NCBI GenBank assembly: GCA_037951105.1
Contig: JBAMJV010004277.1
Span: 172,092-236,091, forward strand
DNA: 64,000 bases
Reading direction: 5' to 3'
From: Echinarachnius parma
Taxonomy: Eukaryota; Echinodermata; Echinoidea; Clypeasteroida; Echinarachniidae
The stretch's first letter is position 1. Every line of letters begins with the position of its first letter. Below the pieces are notes generated by a model. The model saw only the letters and a list, made by a program, of their open reading frames with translations. It made no database searches and was not told the DNA's origin. The position numbers and the translations under genes are program-made. Shown piece by piece: positions 1-13,200 of this stretch.

Positions 1-900
1 TATAGTTTATCGGTTTTCGGTATAAATAGGCAAATTATAGGCACAAACCATTTTATAGCTGCACTATTGCAACTTTTTTCGGATGGTGGTAAATAAAACA
101 TAAGTCTTTATAAAGGCGGAACTATTGTTGACTGGTACCGAGTGGAACCATAATATATAGAACTCCTAATAGATGAATAATAAAATAGCTCTAACTTGTA
201 TAAATTTGCATTCATTGAATTGAACCGACTGGAAAAGTCATATTCATGTATTCATGCAGCTATATCAATGATTATCTGTAAAATACCTCTGGGCTATATA
301 AGTTTACAACATCATCGTTTCAGTTTAACCAGGTTTAAACCAATCAATTTACTGACAAACGATATTCGGGAAATAAATCCGTTATCGAGCTTCCAGTTAA
401 AACTCCTATGGAGTATTCAAGATACCAAGTACATCCACCTTTCTGATTCAAAGTTTAAAGTATTTAGCGGGTAAAACAATTCATGAAAACAATATAACTA
501 TGTTGATGCACCACAGCACCATTCTGAATAATGAGCAATGCATGAGAGATCTTTAGACCAATCATGAACCTACTACAGGTTCATGGACCAATAAAGGCCG
601 GTGTTCGAATTTTCCTACTTTTCCTAAAATATTTAATGAAAATTAACATTCGTTTCTCGTGTGTTTCTATTGCTGACTAATGAAGAATGAAAACTGTTTT
701 CAGAATTTCAGAATTTTTATCAAGTTTATCATTATCATAATTAATAGACTCCATAGACTCTACCTAATTCAATACTGTATTGGAAGTTTGGGCTTGGCAT
801 TTCAGCCAGGGGATAAGTATGGTCGATAGCGTCAAATAAATCCACTATATATTACAGGCCTATATAATCGCGCCATACCATGCACAAACACAATCGTGAG
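1..900. other. Region with no recognisable gene
   Basis: AT-rich sequence upstream of the EPC promoter. The short open frames here (for example 196-474) show no recognisable domain, no codon bias and no credible splice sites. No transposon ends were recognised. Confidence 0.5.
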
Positions 901-904
901 AATC

Positions 905-1226
905 GTTCCCGCGAAATACTATTAGCCATGTGACGTGAATGAACAGGGCGAAACAGTCTGCGCGCGCATATTATCTAGGAGGGTCCCTCGCAAAGCATTG
1001 TGGGTTGGCTGCGAATTTTTTTGTCCGCCATGTTGTCAGAGGGAAAGGCGGTAATTTTAGCGACATTTTCGCTTATTTTGTGACTTTTAGTGCGTTTGTG
1101 CTAAGAAGAAACTGATGAGAGGACGGATGATATCGTCATATCTGACATTAGCTCGGTGATATTGGCCTTTTGGGCCGCTAGAGGCATTTTTCTGGCATTT
1201 TAAGGGGTCTCCGGCACTCCGCCATC
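905..1226 (+). promoter_or_regulatory. Putative promoter and 5' UTR of EPC
   Basis: This stretch is GC-richer than its surroundings and leads directly to the EPC start codon. It contains GTGACGTGAA near 933 (CREB/ATF-like half site), a GCGCGC run near 960, and CCGCCATGTT at 1025-1034, which fits the YY1/Pleiohomeotic consensus read on the - strand. No TATA box is apparent, as is usual for broadly expressed chromatin genes. The initiator context CGCCATCATGA at the start codon is acceptable. The transcription start is inferred to lie near 1020-1100. Confidence 0.5.
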
Positions 1227-4200
1227 ATGAGCAAGCTCAGTTTTCGGGCTCGGGCTCCGGATCCCTCGAAGCCCATGCCCATCTACACCACAGATGAGCT
1301 CCCAGATTTGCCAGATTTTTCAACGACAAATCGGGCAGTTCCTCAAATGCCCACAGGAATGGAAAAAGAAGAGGAATCGGTATGTATAATGTCACATAAA
1401 GGAGTCCTTCTAATTTTGCATACGTAATGAGCTTATTTTACCCGGATCTTGGCGGCCATGTTTTTTTTGATCCGCCGAAGGTGGCGGGCTCACAAATTTT
1501 TTAAGGGGTGCGCAGTTCAATTTAAATTTTAATTATTTAATATTGCAAGACTTTTGCTCTATATACCCTCTTATCCATGTGATATTTACACAGCCTGCAA
1601 GTTGTCTCTCAAAATATATGATAAATTGCTTTCAAAGTAAATTGATTTCAAGTTGTATTTTTCCCAAAATCTGAATCCACCCCTCCCATAAAATGGACTT
1701 ATCTTGAATGTGTCAATTATGAATTTTGTCAACACTAAAATTAATTGATTTTTTCTTTCAAATGGGCAATAATTTGTTCTTGATTATATGCTGATTTAAA
1801 TTTCATGATTAATAATCATAAACAAACCTTAATCCAATTTATTGTTCATTTTGTTCTAAAATTATTTTGTGTTTGAATAATTAATTTTAAAAATGATGAA
1901 TAATTCATGAGGTGACTGCACCATACAGTTTGTGTATAGTGTGTATAAACTGGGTGTGTAATGCAAATATGCATTGCAGTACTTATGCAGTGAATCATTG
2001 AATGAATGGCATGGCTATGTCATGGCACTTTGCACAATGTAAACAGTGTTGCCTCTTTATCTTATAATTTACATTTGGCTTCTATCATTTAGTTAGTTGC
2101 GATTTTGATCAGGAAATATATTGTTATAACTAAAAATGTAAAATCATTCTTTTTTTAAAAAGTAATTCTATTTATTTCATTTAATTTGATTTTTTTAAAT
2201 TGTGATAATCTGTTCTCAAAATTAAAAAAGCAAAATGTATTTCAATTATTTCCAGAATTTGTTCAGTATCTTATTAACATGTTTGTTTTTCTCCCACCTC
2301 AAACCCCAAAACGGCTGTTTTTTTAAAACCTTCCAAGGCCGTGGGGGTGGGGGGGGGGGGGGAGTCTCGAAAGCCCCCCCCCCCCCAAAAAAAAAAAAAA
2401 AAAGATAAATAAATAAATAAATTAAAAAAAAAAAAAAATTCAAACTAGCTTCTACAACTTGAACTTGACATCAAACACCATTTTGGGTGACCTGGTGTGC
2501 GATGACAGAAAGTTAAATCGGAGACAAAATTAAAATATCTTGTAGAGAAATTTCTAGATGAGTGCTCTGGGCAATTCCACGATAACACCGGGACACTTCA
2601 GAACACATTTTCACTTTCCAAATGTAAATAACAAACTAAGTGTAAAGAATGAGATCAATCTTTTATTGTATATCTTTGACTGTTATCACAAGCAACTATG
2701 AAAAAAAAAAATTAATACAAAATTTTCATTTATTAATGAGTTACGCATCATTAATTACTACTGTAACACCGGGACGCAAAAAGGACATGCTTTTTTTAAC
2801 ACTTTACATACTGGCAAAACTCTGAAGTTAATGAACCATTTGAAACTTGGCTATATTTATTTGGTTTAGTAGAGACTCAATAATAATAATTAGGTGTTAT
2901 TTGGAGAAAAAAATCTATCATGAAGATAATTATAAACTAGCATATAAAAAATTGTACCGTAACACCGTGACCGTAACACCGTGACCGTAACACCGGGACC
3001 TCTGAAAGGGCATGTACAAAGTCTATGGAAAATTAGGTTGTCTTACTATACTGGCAAAACTCTGTGAAGTTGGTGAATATTCTGAAAAGTGTCTATATTG
3101 ATTTGGTTTAGTAGAGACTCAATAATAATAATTGGGTGTTATTTGTAAAAAAAAACTATTATCAAGATAATTATGAACTAGAGTATACAAAATTGTACCG
3201 TAACACCGGGACTGTAATGTACAAAGTCTATTGACAATCAGGTTGTCTTACTTTACTGGCAAAACTCTGTGAAGTTAGTGAACATTTTGAAAAGTGGCTA
3301 TGTTGATTTGGTGTAGTAGAGACTCAATAATAATAATTGGGTGTTATTTGTAAAAAAAAACTATTATCAAGATAATTATGAACTAGAGTATACAAAATTG
3401 CACTGTAACACCGGGACTGTAATGTACAAAGTCTATGGAAAATTGGGTTGTCTTACTAAAAACTCAAAACATTTTAACTTTAGGTAGTAGATCAAGCAAC
3501 AATTTAGTATGTATACATCAAGCTACCACCCCAACATGACAGAAACTAGCTGGTCACTTTAGTATGCAGTGATTCTCTATGCTCCCTGTACTATTGCAAT
3601 GTAAGTCCCGGTGTTACAGTCCCGGTGTTACAGTGACCGTAACACCGGGACCACTATTCAACCATTTTTAATTAATTAATGAAATGTCCAATCATCATTT
3701 TGATACTTGTTTATGGTAGATATGTGTGGTCAAGATTTGGGCAATTTAAGTTTTTTTGTTTGTGTTCGTAATTTTCTTACAATGCTAAAAATATCAGTTT
3801 TTACCGTAACACCGGGACAATATTCTTTATCATAAATGAATTGTTCATTGAGCGTATCAAAATGAAAAAAATGAACTTCAATGATTTTTTAAATTACATT
3901 AAACCCTAAACCTCTGAGAAAATATAATAAGTTTTTACCTCCTGTCTTACTTGCTCTTGCTACATTGATTTATTTTCAACACGCTTTCCAGACATTGGGA
4001 GGAAAATTAATTACCGTATTTGTCGGTGTATTAACCGCTCCGGTGTATTAACCGCACCCCTAAAAAAAAAAAAATGGTGGTTAATACGGTCGTGTATTAA
4101 CCGCACCCCCCTTTTTTTTTTTTTTTTTTGAAAAAAAGTGCGGGTAATACACCGACAAATACGGTATTCATATTTTATGCGCATATTTTAATATGTTCCT

Positions 4201-7200
4201 GATGTATATTTCTATTTTAAAGGTCAGATTTTAAAAATTCAGTTCTTAAGCTTTATTTTGATACCAAAATTGAAACTATCTGACCATTTTGAAAATTTGG
4301 TGGTCATGTCCACTTTATCGTGGAATTGCCCCTCTACCTTTTCAAATTTTGCCACAACAGATAATTACTAATTACCAAATTTGATTCAACAAAATATTAA
4401 AGGGGACCACCAGGCAAACAACAACACATTATTATATGTTTTGGTACCGTTTTGTGATATCAAATAGATACCCAACATTTTGCAAAGGGTTGTGTAATTC
4501 ATAAACAAAGCAATTAATTTCCACCACTTACGGAACCACTACTATTTCCTGGTTCGTACGGGCCAAACATTTGCGAGTGCGTCAATGCGATTCACGCGTA
4601 CGTTTGTAGACAATAGAATCCCGGGCGATTCGTTCGCTCTGCACACAATAGTCTTCGCAATTCAGACCGCATGAACACATGCTTTAGAATGGTGAGGCGT
4701 TTTCCAATTATATATATTTTTTCTGGAAACATATTTTTGTAAACTTGTTGATGGAATGGAATACTAAAGATGTTACCTTTCTTTAGTAAGAACAGGGAAT
4801 AATTTTCCTCCTGCAATTTGATTAGCAATTTCAGCCAATGGATTTATTTTCAAATGAAATTCTGTACACTTCTATGGAAGAAAACTGCTACACAAAAGAT
4901 ATTTTGTATAGCAGTCATGCAAAAATGCATAGCAAATTGCGATGCGATACCAGGAAAATTATTCCCTGAAGAATATTTTGTTTGGGTGGTGGTACCCTTT
5001 AAGTGTTCATAATTGATTAGTAGGGTTGGCTGTTTCTTAGAAAATGTTGAGGCAAAAATGTCTGGATTTTCTGTCAGACACTTGGGGGACACTCATTGGT
5101 TGATTTGACAGATTGACCCACTTTTGAATAAGTCATAAGGCGGCGAAAGGCGCCCCCCCCCCCCCCCCCCAAAAAAAAAAAAAAAAAAAAAAGTAATATT
5201 ATACATTTAAAAAAAATAAGATAAATAAATGATGAATACAAATAGTTTTCTCATCCTGACTTTTTGTAAAAAAAGGATGAGGGATTTTAAAAATTTGTAT
5301 GGCCGCTGCAAGATGGCTGCCCGGGGGGGGGGGGGGGGGGGGGGGGGGGAGTACCACCTATACACCTGCACTATGGCCCCCCCCCTTAAGATCTCGGCCG
5401 CAGAGCGGCCGATCGCCATGAAAATTTGCACGCATGATAAGTGAAGTGTATAGAATACAATGTAATTTTTAATTTAAAAAAAAATTTAATTAATTTGCAT
5501 ATTTATGGTAATTTATGCAAATAAGGTCATAAAATTCATAATTTTACCCATAAATCATATATTCATAATTAAACATTGGTTTTCACCACATATATTCTTT
5601 AGAGCATTTGGAATAATACGGCAACAAAATTTGGAAGAGTCCGGTTCTTATGTTTTCTATTGTTTTTATAATTTCTTACTGTATACACTATTTCTTTGTT
5701 TTTTTACTTAAATGTATTTTATTGTTTTTGTTGTTTATTTTATTTCTAACTATAATTCAACTATTTTGAACCCCAAAACAAACATATAAAATGTAAACAA
5801 GACCAACTAACCAATGATATACCTCTTTTTACGAAAACTGATATTTCCATACATGTTTTGTACACAAATCACGAAATTGAGCGATTTTCGGGCTGACATG
5901 CATAGACAAAAGGTCACGTGACTTTGTAACGGTAGGTCCGATTTTCAAAGTTTTTGTTTTTTAAATACGCACAAGACCCACAAAAAAAAAGTCACCAAGC
6001 AGCGGCGCGTCATCTTACCGCGTTTTGGAGCAAATCACGAAATTGAGCGATTTTCGGGCTGACATGCATAGACAAAAGGTCACGTGACTTTGTAACGGTA
6101 GGTCCGATTTTCAAAGTTTTTGTTTTTTAAATACGCACAAGACCCACACAAAAAAAGTCACCAAGCAGCGGCGCGTCATCTTACCGCGTTTTGGAGCAAT
6201 ACAAAAAATCGCAGACGGGGGGGGGGGGGGGGGCCATTATGGCCCCCCCGCCGGCCTTATTAGGGTTAAAATATGACATTCATCATGATTGTGGGGGCTC
6301 AGGCAGATTTTGACCCCCCTAAAATTAAATAAGAGCACTGGTAAATTTGTGCTTGAGCAATTAACGCAAAACTAATTTTTCATGCAGACATGCTTTTAAA
6401 GTAGCCCACGACAAAATAAATCTTAATTTTTCCTACATTTACATTACAGGAGCATCATCTGCAGAGGGCCATCTCGGCTCAACAGGTGTATGGGTCTGCC
6501 AACCATCTAGTCATCCCAACTCCTGAAGTCATGTCAAATGTGGAGCTCTACGAAAACCTGTATGAGCAGAACTGCAAGCAGAACAGGCAGTACATTCATG
6601 TTCAGCGTAAGTGTTCATTAATATTATCCTAAGAACTGCTACTACTACATACATGTACAAAGTGGAAGTGCTACTTCTATACTGCAACATTTAACTAGTT
6701 AATTTATTTGTTTGGCTAAGAGAGAAGTGAATGTGAAAATTCACTGTATTATTAGATTTAAGAAATTGGATTAATGATTAGACTTCCACTTCAATGAATC
6801 TGCTTGATTCGGATTCACACTTATCTAAGCTAGAAATTAATTTTCTTGTTTTGTGGCACAGTTAAGCAAGTGCAAACATGATTTGGTTGCCCATTTGGGT
6901 CAGTCGAATTCAGCATCAAAGAATTTGGTTGCCCAAAGCTGGAGCACTTTGAAAAACAGCTTGTAGCTGACAAGGGCAATCCATCCCATGAGTGGAGAAT
7001 AGATAAATAAAACAAAAATAAATTAAAAATAACAACTTTTAGTGGCCCTGGACCATGTGGGCGGGCCAGTGTTAATTTTGACAATTGTTAAACACTGAGA
7101 TTTTATAATATTTTCTTTTTAATCCAACAGCCCTGAGTATGGAGCAGGACATTCCAGACTACGACATGGATTCAGGAGATGAGATGTGGCTGAGAGAGGA

Positions 7201-10200
7201 GGCCAAACTCTTCACTGACGTCACACCCCTCAAGTTTGAAATCATGATGGATCGGCTAGAAAAAGGGAGCGGACAGAGGGTATGTATTACGGACAAACCT
7301 GTCTTGGTGGCCACCTGTCTATAGCAGCCAACCTAGTGGCCAACCTAGTGGCCAACAACAGTGTTCCCCTGCAGTGAAAAACATGTATTATAATCAGTTA
7401 AATGGAGAATACATTGCATAAAGAAATTTGCAATCCTTGACATTGGAACTCGCTTTTAAAACTTATACTAGAATTACATACGACATGTTTATTGCCATTG
7501 CAATGGTGATGAGTTAGTTACAATGACAAAGTTGATATGTGCACGTTGTAACTTTTTTTATGACACATTTTATTCAAAATCTGATGAACTTGTAGAATAA
7601 TTAGCTTTCCCTTGAATGTAGACATAAAGAACAAATGTCAACAGTTGTTTTTTAACAAACTATTTCTACTTCTGCCTACAGGTGATGAACCTGAAGGATG
7701 CCAAAGCTCTGTTGAAAGAGGACGATGACCTCATCATTGCTGTGTATGATTACTGGCTCAACAAGAGAGTCAAAGAGGTATGTATGTTCTTCATTAACGT
7801 TTCACACCGAGAAGACCACTGAATTAATGTGTCTATAAATCTTTATTTGGTACCTATTCAAATTACAAGGGCATGGAACATGTATGTCATCTGTGATTTA
7901 TTGCTAATACTGATGTCTCGTGCTAAGTTTTAGGACATTTCACAATCAATAATATAATTTTTCTCTGATCACAAGTCTGTCGTTGTACCATCCCACAGGG
8001 TTACTGCATGATTCCAGAAGGGAAGCAAGAGGAGCGATACAGCTCCACGAGTAACAACCCCTACATGCAAAGCATGTTTCAGTGTTAGTTTTATGCAAGC
8101 CAGCTAACAAAAAGTAAAGTTGATTTTGTCTTTGATGATAAGTAGAAAATCAATCCAAAGTATAATCTTGATAACATTTCTCTCCTTCTGCCGTCCCACC
8201 AGGGTCACTGCCTCATTCCAGAAGTGAAGCAAGAGAAGCGGGACGGCTCCACGAGTAACAATCCCTACGTGGCTTTCAGGAGGAGGACAGAGAAGATGCA
8301 GACGAGGAAGAATCGTAAGAATGACGAGGTGTCGTACGAGAAGATGCTCAAGCTCAAGAGGGATCTCTCCAAGGCAGTGTGAGTCAAGATTATTCATATT
8401 ATGCAACGCAGGACCCCTCCACAAAAGGAGATACTGCCTGGTGATGGTGGAGATAATGATAATGATGATAATGACCATGACAACGGTAAACAGTTCAACA
8501 AAATATGACAAACAAATCTGTGAATAAGATTCACAAAGTGGAATTCACCAAGAGGTGTATTTATTAAACATAAAAGTTTACAGTTTGAGGCATTGAAAAT
8601 TGTTAGATATTACAATATTGTCTTTGTATTTTAAGCAATGATAGTGTGAGAGACAGTTGCCAGATTGTCAGAATAAGAGTTGATTATTTTCATTTCTTGA
8701 GTCTAATATTATCAATCGATCGATCCATTTGACATTGCAGTACGCTACTGGAGATGGTGAAGAGGAGAGAAAAGAGTAAGAGGGAAAATCTTCATCTAAC
8801 CATTGAGATCTTTGAAAAGAGGTGAGTACTTTTCACTAATTTGCGCTTCATGAGTTTTGATTTAATCCAATTTTTTGTTGTTGTTTAATTTATCCAATAA
8901 AGCTTTGGTCCTTCGGGCATATACCTAATTCCTTAGTTGATTAAGGCAATGCTCAAAATTAGTACTGTCCTGCCGGCCTGGGGCCACACAAAATTAGCTT
9001 TGAGCCATCATGAGTTTGTTGATGCCAAATTTTACTTGCCCAAATAAGCAACCAATTCGTACAGAATTTTCAATGATTTTCTTCATTCCTTCAGATTTAG
9101 ATTCAGGCCATTTGAACAATTTGTTTTGCATTGTCCAGAAGGAGAAAAGTTTAATTTATTTCATCAAATAAGGTGTTAGATCTCTGCTTCTAAACCTATA
9201 GTGCATACTGAATAGATATATGTGTTCATTTCAATTTTAGATTCCTCTGTTTTTCTCTCAAAATGCTCAATACCATACTCAATTGTCTCCTTTCTTCTAG
9301 GTATCAAATGGATGATTTCTCAGGAACCATTTTTGCAGAGTGTGAGGAACTGAGCAAAAAGCAACCGGCGTACACGATACCCATACCCAACGGCAATCAG
9401 TACAGTTCATGGGGCACTAAGGTATGCTATAGTACACAATCCGATCCGATTCAACAAATTATTAAGGATCTGAACCATTTGTTGTCTCCCCTCGGTTTAC
9501 CACCTATATTGCCACCCCATGCTCATTTTCCACTGATCCGATGTGATATGAGATCACAGAACAAAACCTTGAGTCGGATGTAAATCAAATGTATTGCAGA
9601 ATTAATGCTTCATATAAACTAAGACTTATTGGCCCGGATTCACAAATGAGGTTTGTACAAACCATGCTTTAAATCATGGTCTACATCTATGGAGTGCTGC
9701 TCATATACCAGTAGTTCAATGTATACTTTATAATGATATGACTGTTAGCGCTTGCTAACCAGCAAATTTCACCATCTGAGAAGACAAACATTTATTTGGT
9801 GCATTTAGTAAATGTGTACCATCAACATTGTTAACAAGTAAGGAGTTTACATCCTTTCTCCATCAGTTTACAAATCAGTTGTGATTCAAGGTTGTAGGCT
9901 CACTACTTGTAGATTGCTGATATTCATTTATTTATAATTTTGCAATTTTGAATGAAGGTAAGATTGAAAAGTAACTCCTGAAAATAAAAACATCTCTTTT
10001 TCTCCCACTAGGATGAGAACTTGGTGAAGAAGAAGCGTGAGTACAAGAAGAGGAAACACAAAACCTCGTCAGACAAGCCACGGCTTCAGTCCACGTCCAG
10101 CCCCAGGGACCACAGGCATGGAGAGCCAAGGATCTCCGACGAAGACTTCACCATCACACCAACCTCAAAAGTAAGCAAGCATTTCTACTCTTCTATTTAT

Positions 10201-13200
10201 GCCTCTGATAACTATTCTGTATGGATTGAAAGATTATCTGACAAAGACTTTACCATTTCACCAAACTTAAGTGGGCGAGCATGTCTACTATTTATTTTTG
10301 CCTCTGATGATAAAGATGAGCCGTTATCAGCCCAGCTTCCACCTCCCTATCCAATTGACAACAAATTTGGTTTAAAGTATTTATATTTTGTTCTGTAAAT
10401 GTTATCATAACTATATTGTCTTCTCATCAAGATTATGGTGATTGAAGTCATGGAATTTCACTTGAAAATAAAAGTATGATGTATGTTTGGCTTTTTCCTC
10501 TAAATGTTATCACAAGTTTGATGAGCATTGTATTTCCTTGTGTCTCCCAACAGGTGCAATCCATATCTGATCAGGAGGAGGAGAATGATCCTGATGGTAT
10601 CTATGCATTCAGGAGAAAGAAGGGCTGCAACTACCATGCAGTAAGTTATTCAGCTATGCCCCATTACCACATCTCCATCAAACTGTTCAAAGTTAAACAA
10701 GAACTGCTACCTCATTTCTTTGTACTCCTTGGCCCTGTTGCAGAAAGAGATATACAATCAATTGTAAGTTACAATTAATTGCAAGTTAAAAAATGTGCGC
10801 ATTTCAACCAATCAGATTTGCGCATTTAGTCACATGATCTGAGTTACAATTAATTGTAACTTACAATCGATTGTATCATTATCTGCAAGGGGGGGGGGGG
10901 GGCGGACCATTCCACTGTGGAAATCGATGCTGTCAAACATTAAAACAGCAACTGCTTCATTATTTCACCCTTATTGTGCCAGAACACTTTGGTAATCGGG
11001 GAAATTTATCAAGTCATTTCAGAATATATATCTCCATTAATCATATTGCAATAAGTTAATTATTGTTCCTTATTCCTCATTATTATTTAATTACAATGCT
11101 ATCTGCAAAGTTTTTGCTACATCTGTTCAAAATTGGCATCCAGTAATAAATCTATAAAACAATGTTCAAATTAATGTTTTTATAATAAGTTTATATGCAT
11201 TCATTAGTTTTCAAGTCCATGTGCAACCTTGATTGAGCATGTTGCCTACAAATATTTGAACAGCTACGGATTATATTGGAGTAGGGTTATAAGAAAGAAT
11301 TAGCTTGTAAATAGTGATGTACACATTTGAGTGAAATGTATCCTGCCAATTTATTATGACTTGCCAGCTTTGGAGTATATTCCAGGTGGGCTGCCAGAAA
11401 TTTTGTTTATAATTAAGAGATATTGTTAAACTGAACTGGACAGAAAGCAATTTATTGATTTGATTCGTCCTGGTTCCGTCTTACAGCCGAATCCGGAGCT
11501 GGTTTGTGGATGGCCATGGTCAGAAACACAGGGTCAGCACAAGGGTCTACAGGAGCGCAGGTATCGCTACTGCTTCACGTCTATACGCAGGCCCAGGAGG
11601 TGTGTGGGTTTCTCCAGGAGGAGAATCGGCAGAGGTGGCAGGTCAGTTGATGTTCTTCTTACACGTGTTATTAATCTTTTTCATATTGTGCTAGCTTGAG
11701 ACTAGAAGCACACCACTAAAAACAGAGAAAAGCAAGAACAACTCTTGAATTTTAGTATTTAACGTTGTGGCATGATCAGATGGGTGCTTGATTTCCAATC
11801 ATGGGGTTACGCGTTCAATAGTCGGCAAGTAAAATCTTAAATCAACAAATCTTGGTTGCTTTATAATTATTTTTTTGGGGGGGGGGGGGGGGGGAGGCCT
11901 CCGGACTAGTAGGCTAGTGCTAAGGTCAATCCCTGCATTTACATTGCATTATATTTTGTGCTCTTGCGAACACCTCCAGGGTTATCCTATCTAGACCTAA
12001 CGTGGACATGAATTAATTATAGTGGCCTTGAGCTCATACTTGGTTGCCCCGGGCCAGCAGACCAGTGCTAATTTGAGCCCTGCATTCACATTACTTTATA
12101 TTTAGAGCTCTCTATATGAATAACCTAATATCATTTTGTTTGTGAATATCTCCAGGGTAATACTAGACAGAGCGCGGACGCCGTGGGACGATGAGTTCAG
12201 GGACCTGGATCTGCACCTGCACCCCAGGAGCCCCTCACCACTCTCCTCCGATGACGAAATGGAGGAGGATGAACGTCATTCCGTCTCCCCCATCGACCCC
12301 AGACCCCTTCAAACCAGTCTTCCAATTAGTCAGATTCTTCAAGATATCAAGTCTAAGAGAGTGTAAGTACAGCGTGAAGCTTCAAGGAGATGATTTTATT
12401 TTATTGCAGGAATACATAAGAAGTAGTTTATTGTTCTTTAGTTATATCCATTCAAGACCCTTTGTTTTGGTAACACCCAGGTACAAGTATTTAGGGGATC
12501 ACTTTATATGAAAATCACCCTGAATTGATATATAAATTGCTTTTTGCTGGCAGGTCGCAATTCTTGTTAGTACCAGCAAACTGACTCTAAAGCAATACTT
12601 TACTCTTAAATACTTTGTATCCTTGTTCCATTTTTACTTGCAGATCCCACTTCAGACCAAAGACACCCCCGCCCAGCAGTAGAGACTTTGATTCTTTCCC
12701 CTCCACGTCATCATTATCATCCTTCCAGCAGTCGCTCTACCCTCCCCTACTGTCAGAGTCCATCTGCATGAGCTTCCCCGAGCGAACGGGTCTTGGGCAC
12801 ACAACGTCGTTCTACACACCAACGCTAGATCCCGACATGGCGTCCACTTCTGCGGCTGCTTTCATCGCTGGAGATTCTACGGAGGAGGAGATCATAGTGG
12901 ACGTGTCATCAGACACGCCGGGAATAGAACTGAGCGGAGCCTCTGAGGCCATGGAAGGAGTAACGGACTCCCTGGACATACAGTCCCTCGAAGTGGACGT
13001 GGTAGGGTCGGATTCGACCCCGCCTGACCTTAACCTCTCTTTCACCTCGCTCCCGAGGTCAAAGTTCAACTTGGAGCCGAGTGTTGTGAAGGTCGCCTCC
13101 TCATCTTCATCTTCTCAGGAAAAGTCTGGTTTCCTGCCTATGTCAAAGGGATGCTTGGTCCCCAACCATGTAAAGGCAGAAGACGCGAACAATGCAGAGA

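Larger units (their letters stand above)
1227..9421 (+). other. EPC1/EPC2-like: EPC exons 1-7: EPcA domain
   Basis: Exons 1-7 encode residues 1-311. Visible landmarks are MSKLSFRARA at the start, the acidic DIPDYDMDSGDE in exon 3, EKGSGQR at the exon 3-4 junction, LLKEDDDLI in exon 4, and the highly basic stretch VAFRRRTEKMQTRKNRKND in exon 5 that runs into a long helix, KMLKLKRDLSKAVTLLEMVK, crossing the exon 5-6 junction. In yeast Epl1 and human EPC1 the equivalent region contacts the MYST acetyltransferase and nucleosome. It is the best conserved part of the protein, so assignment is secure. Confidence 0.92.

Noticed and set aside
196-474. 92-codon + strand frame at the left edge
   Set aside because: No similarity, atypical composition, no promoter or splice context.
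2343-2400. G-quadruplex regulatory element
   Set aside because: Long pure G, C and A runs could be real but are typical of MITE ends and sequencing error here; no supporting context.
8104-8511. 135-codon - strand frame over EPC exon 5
   Set aside because: Antisense shadow of exon 5 plus AT-rich intron.
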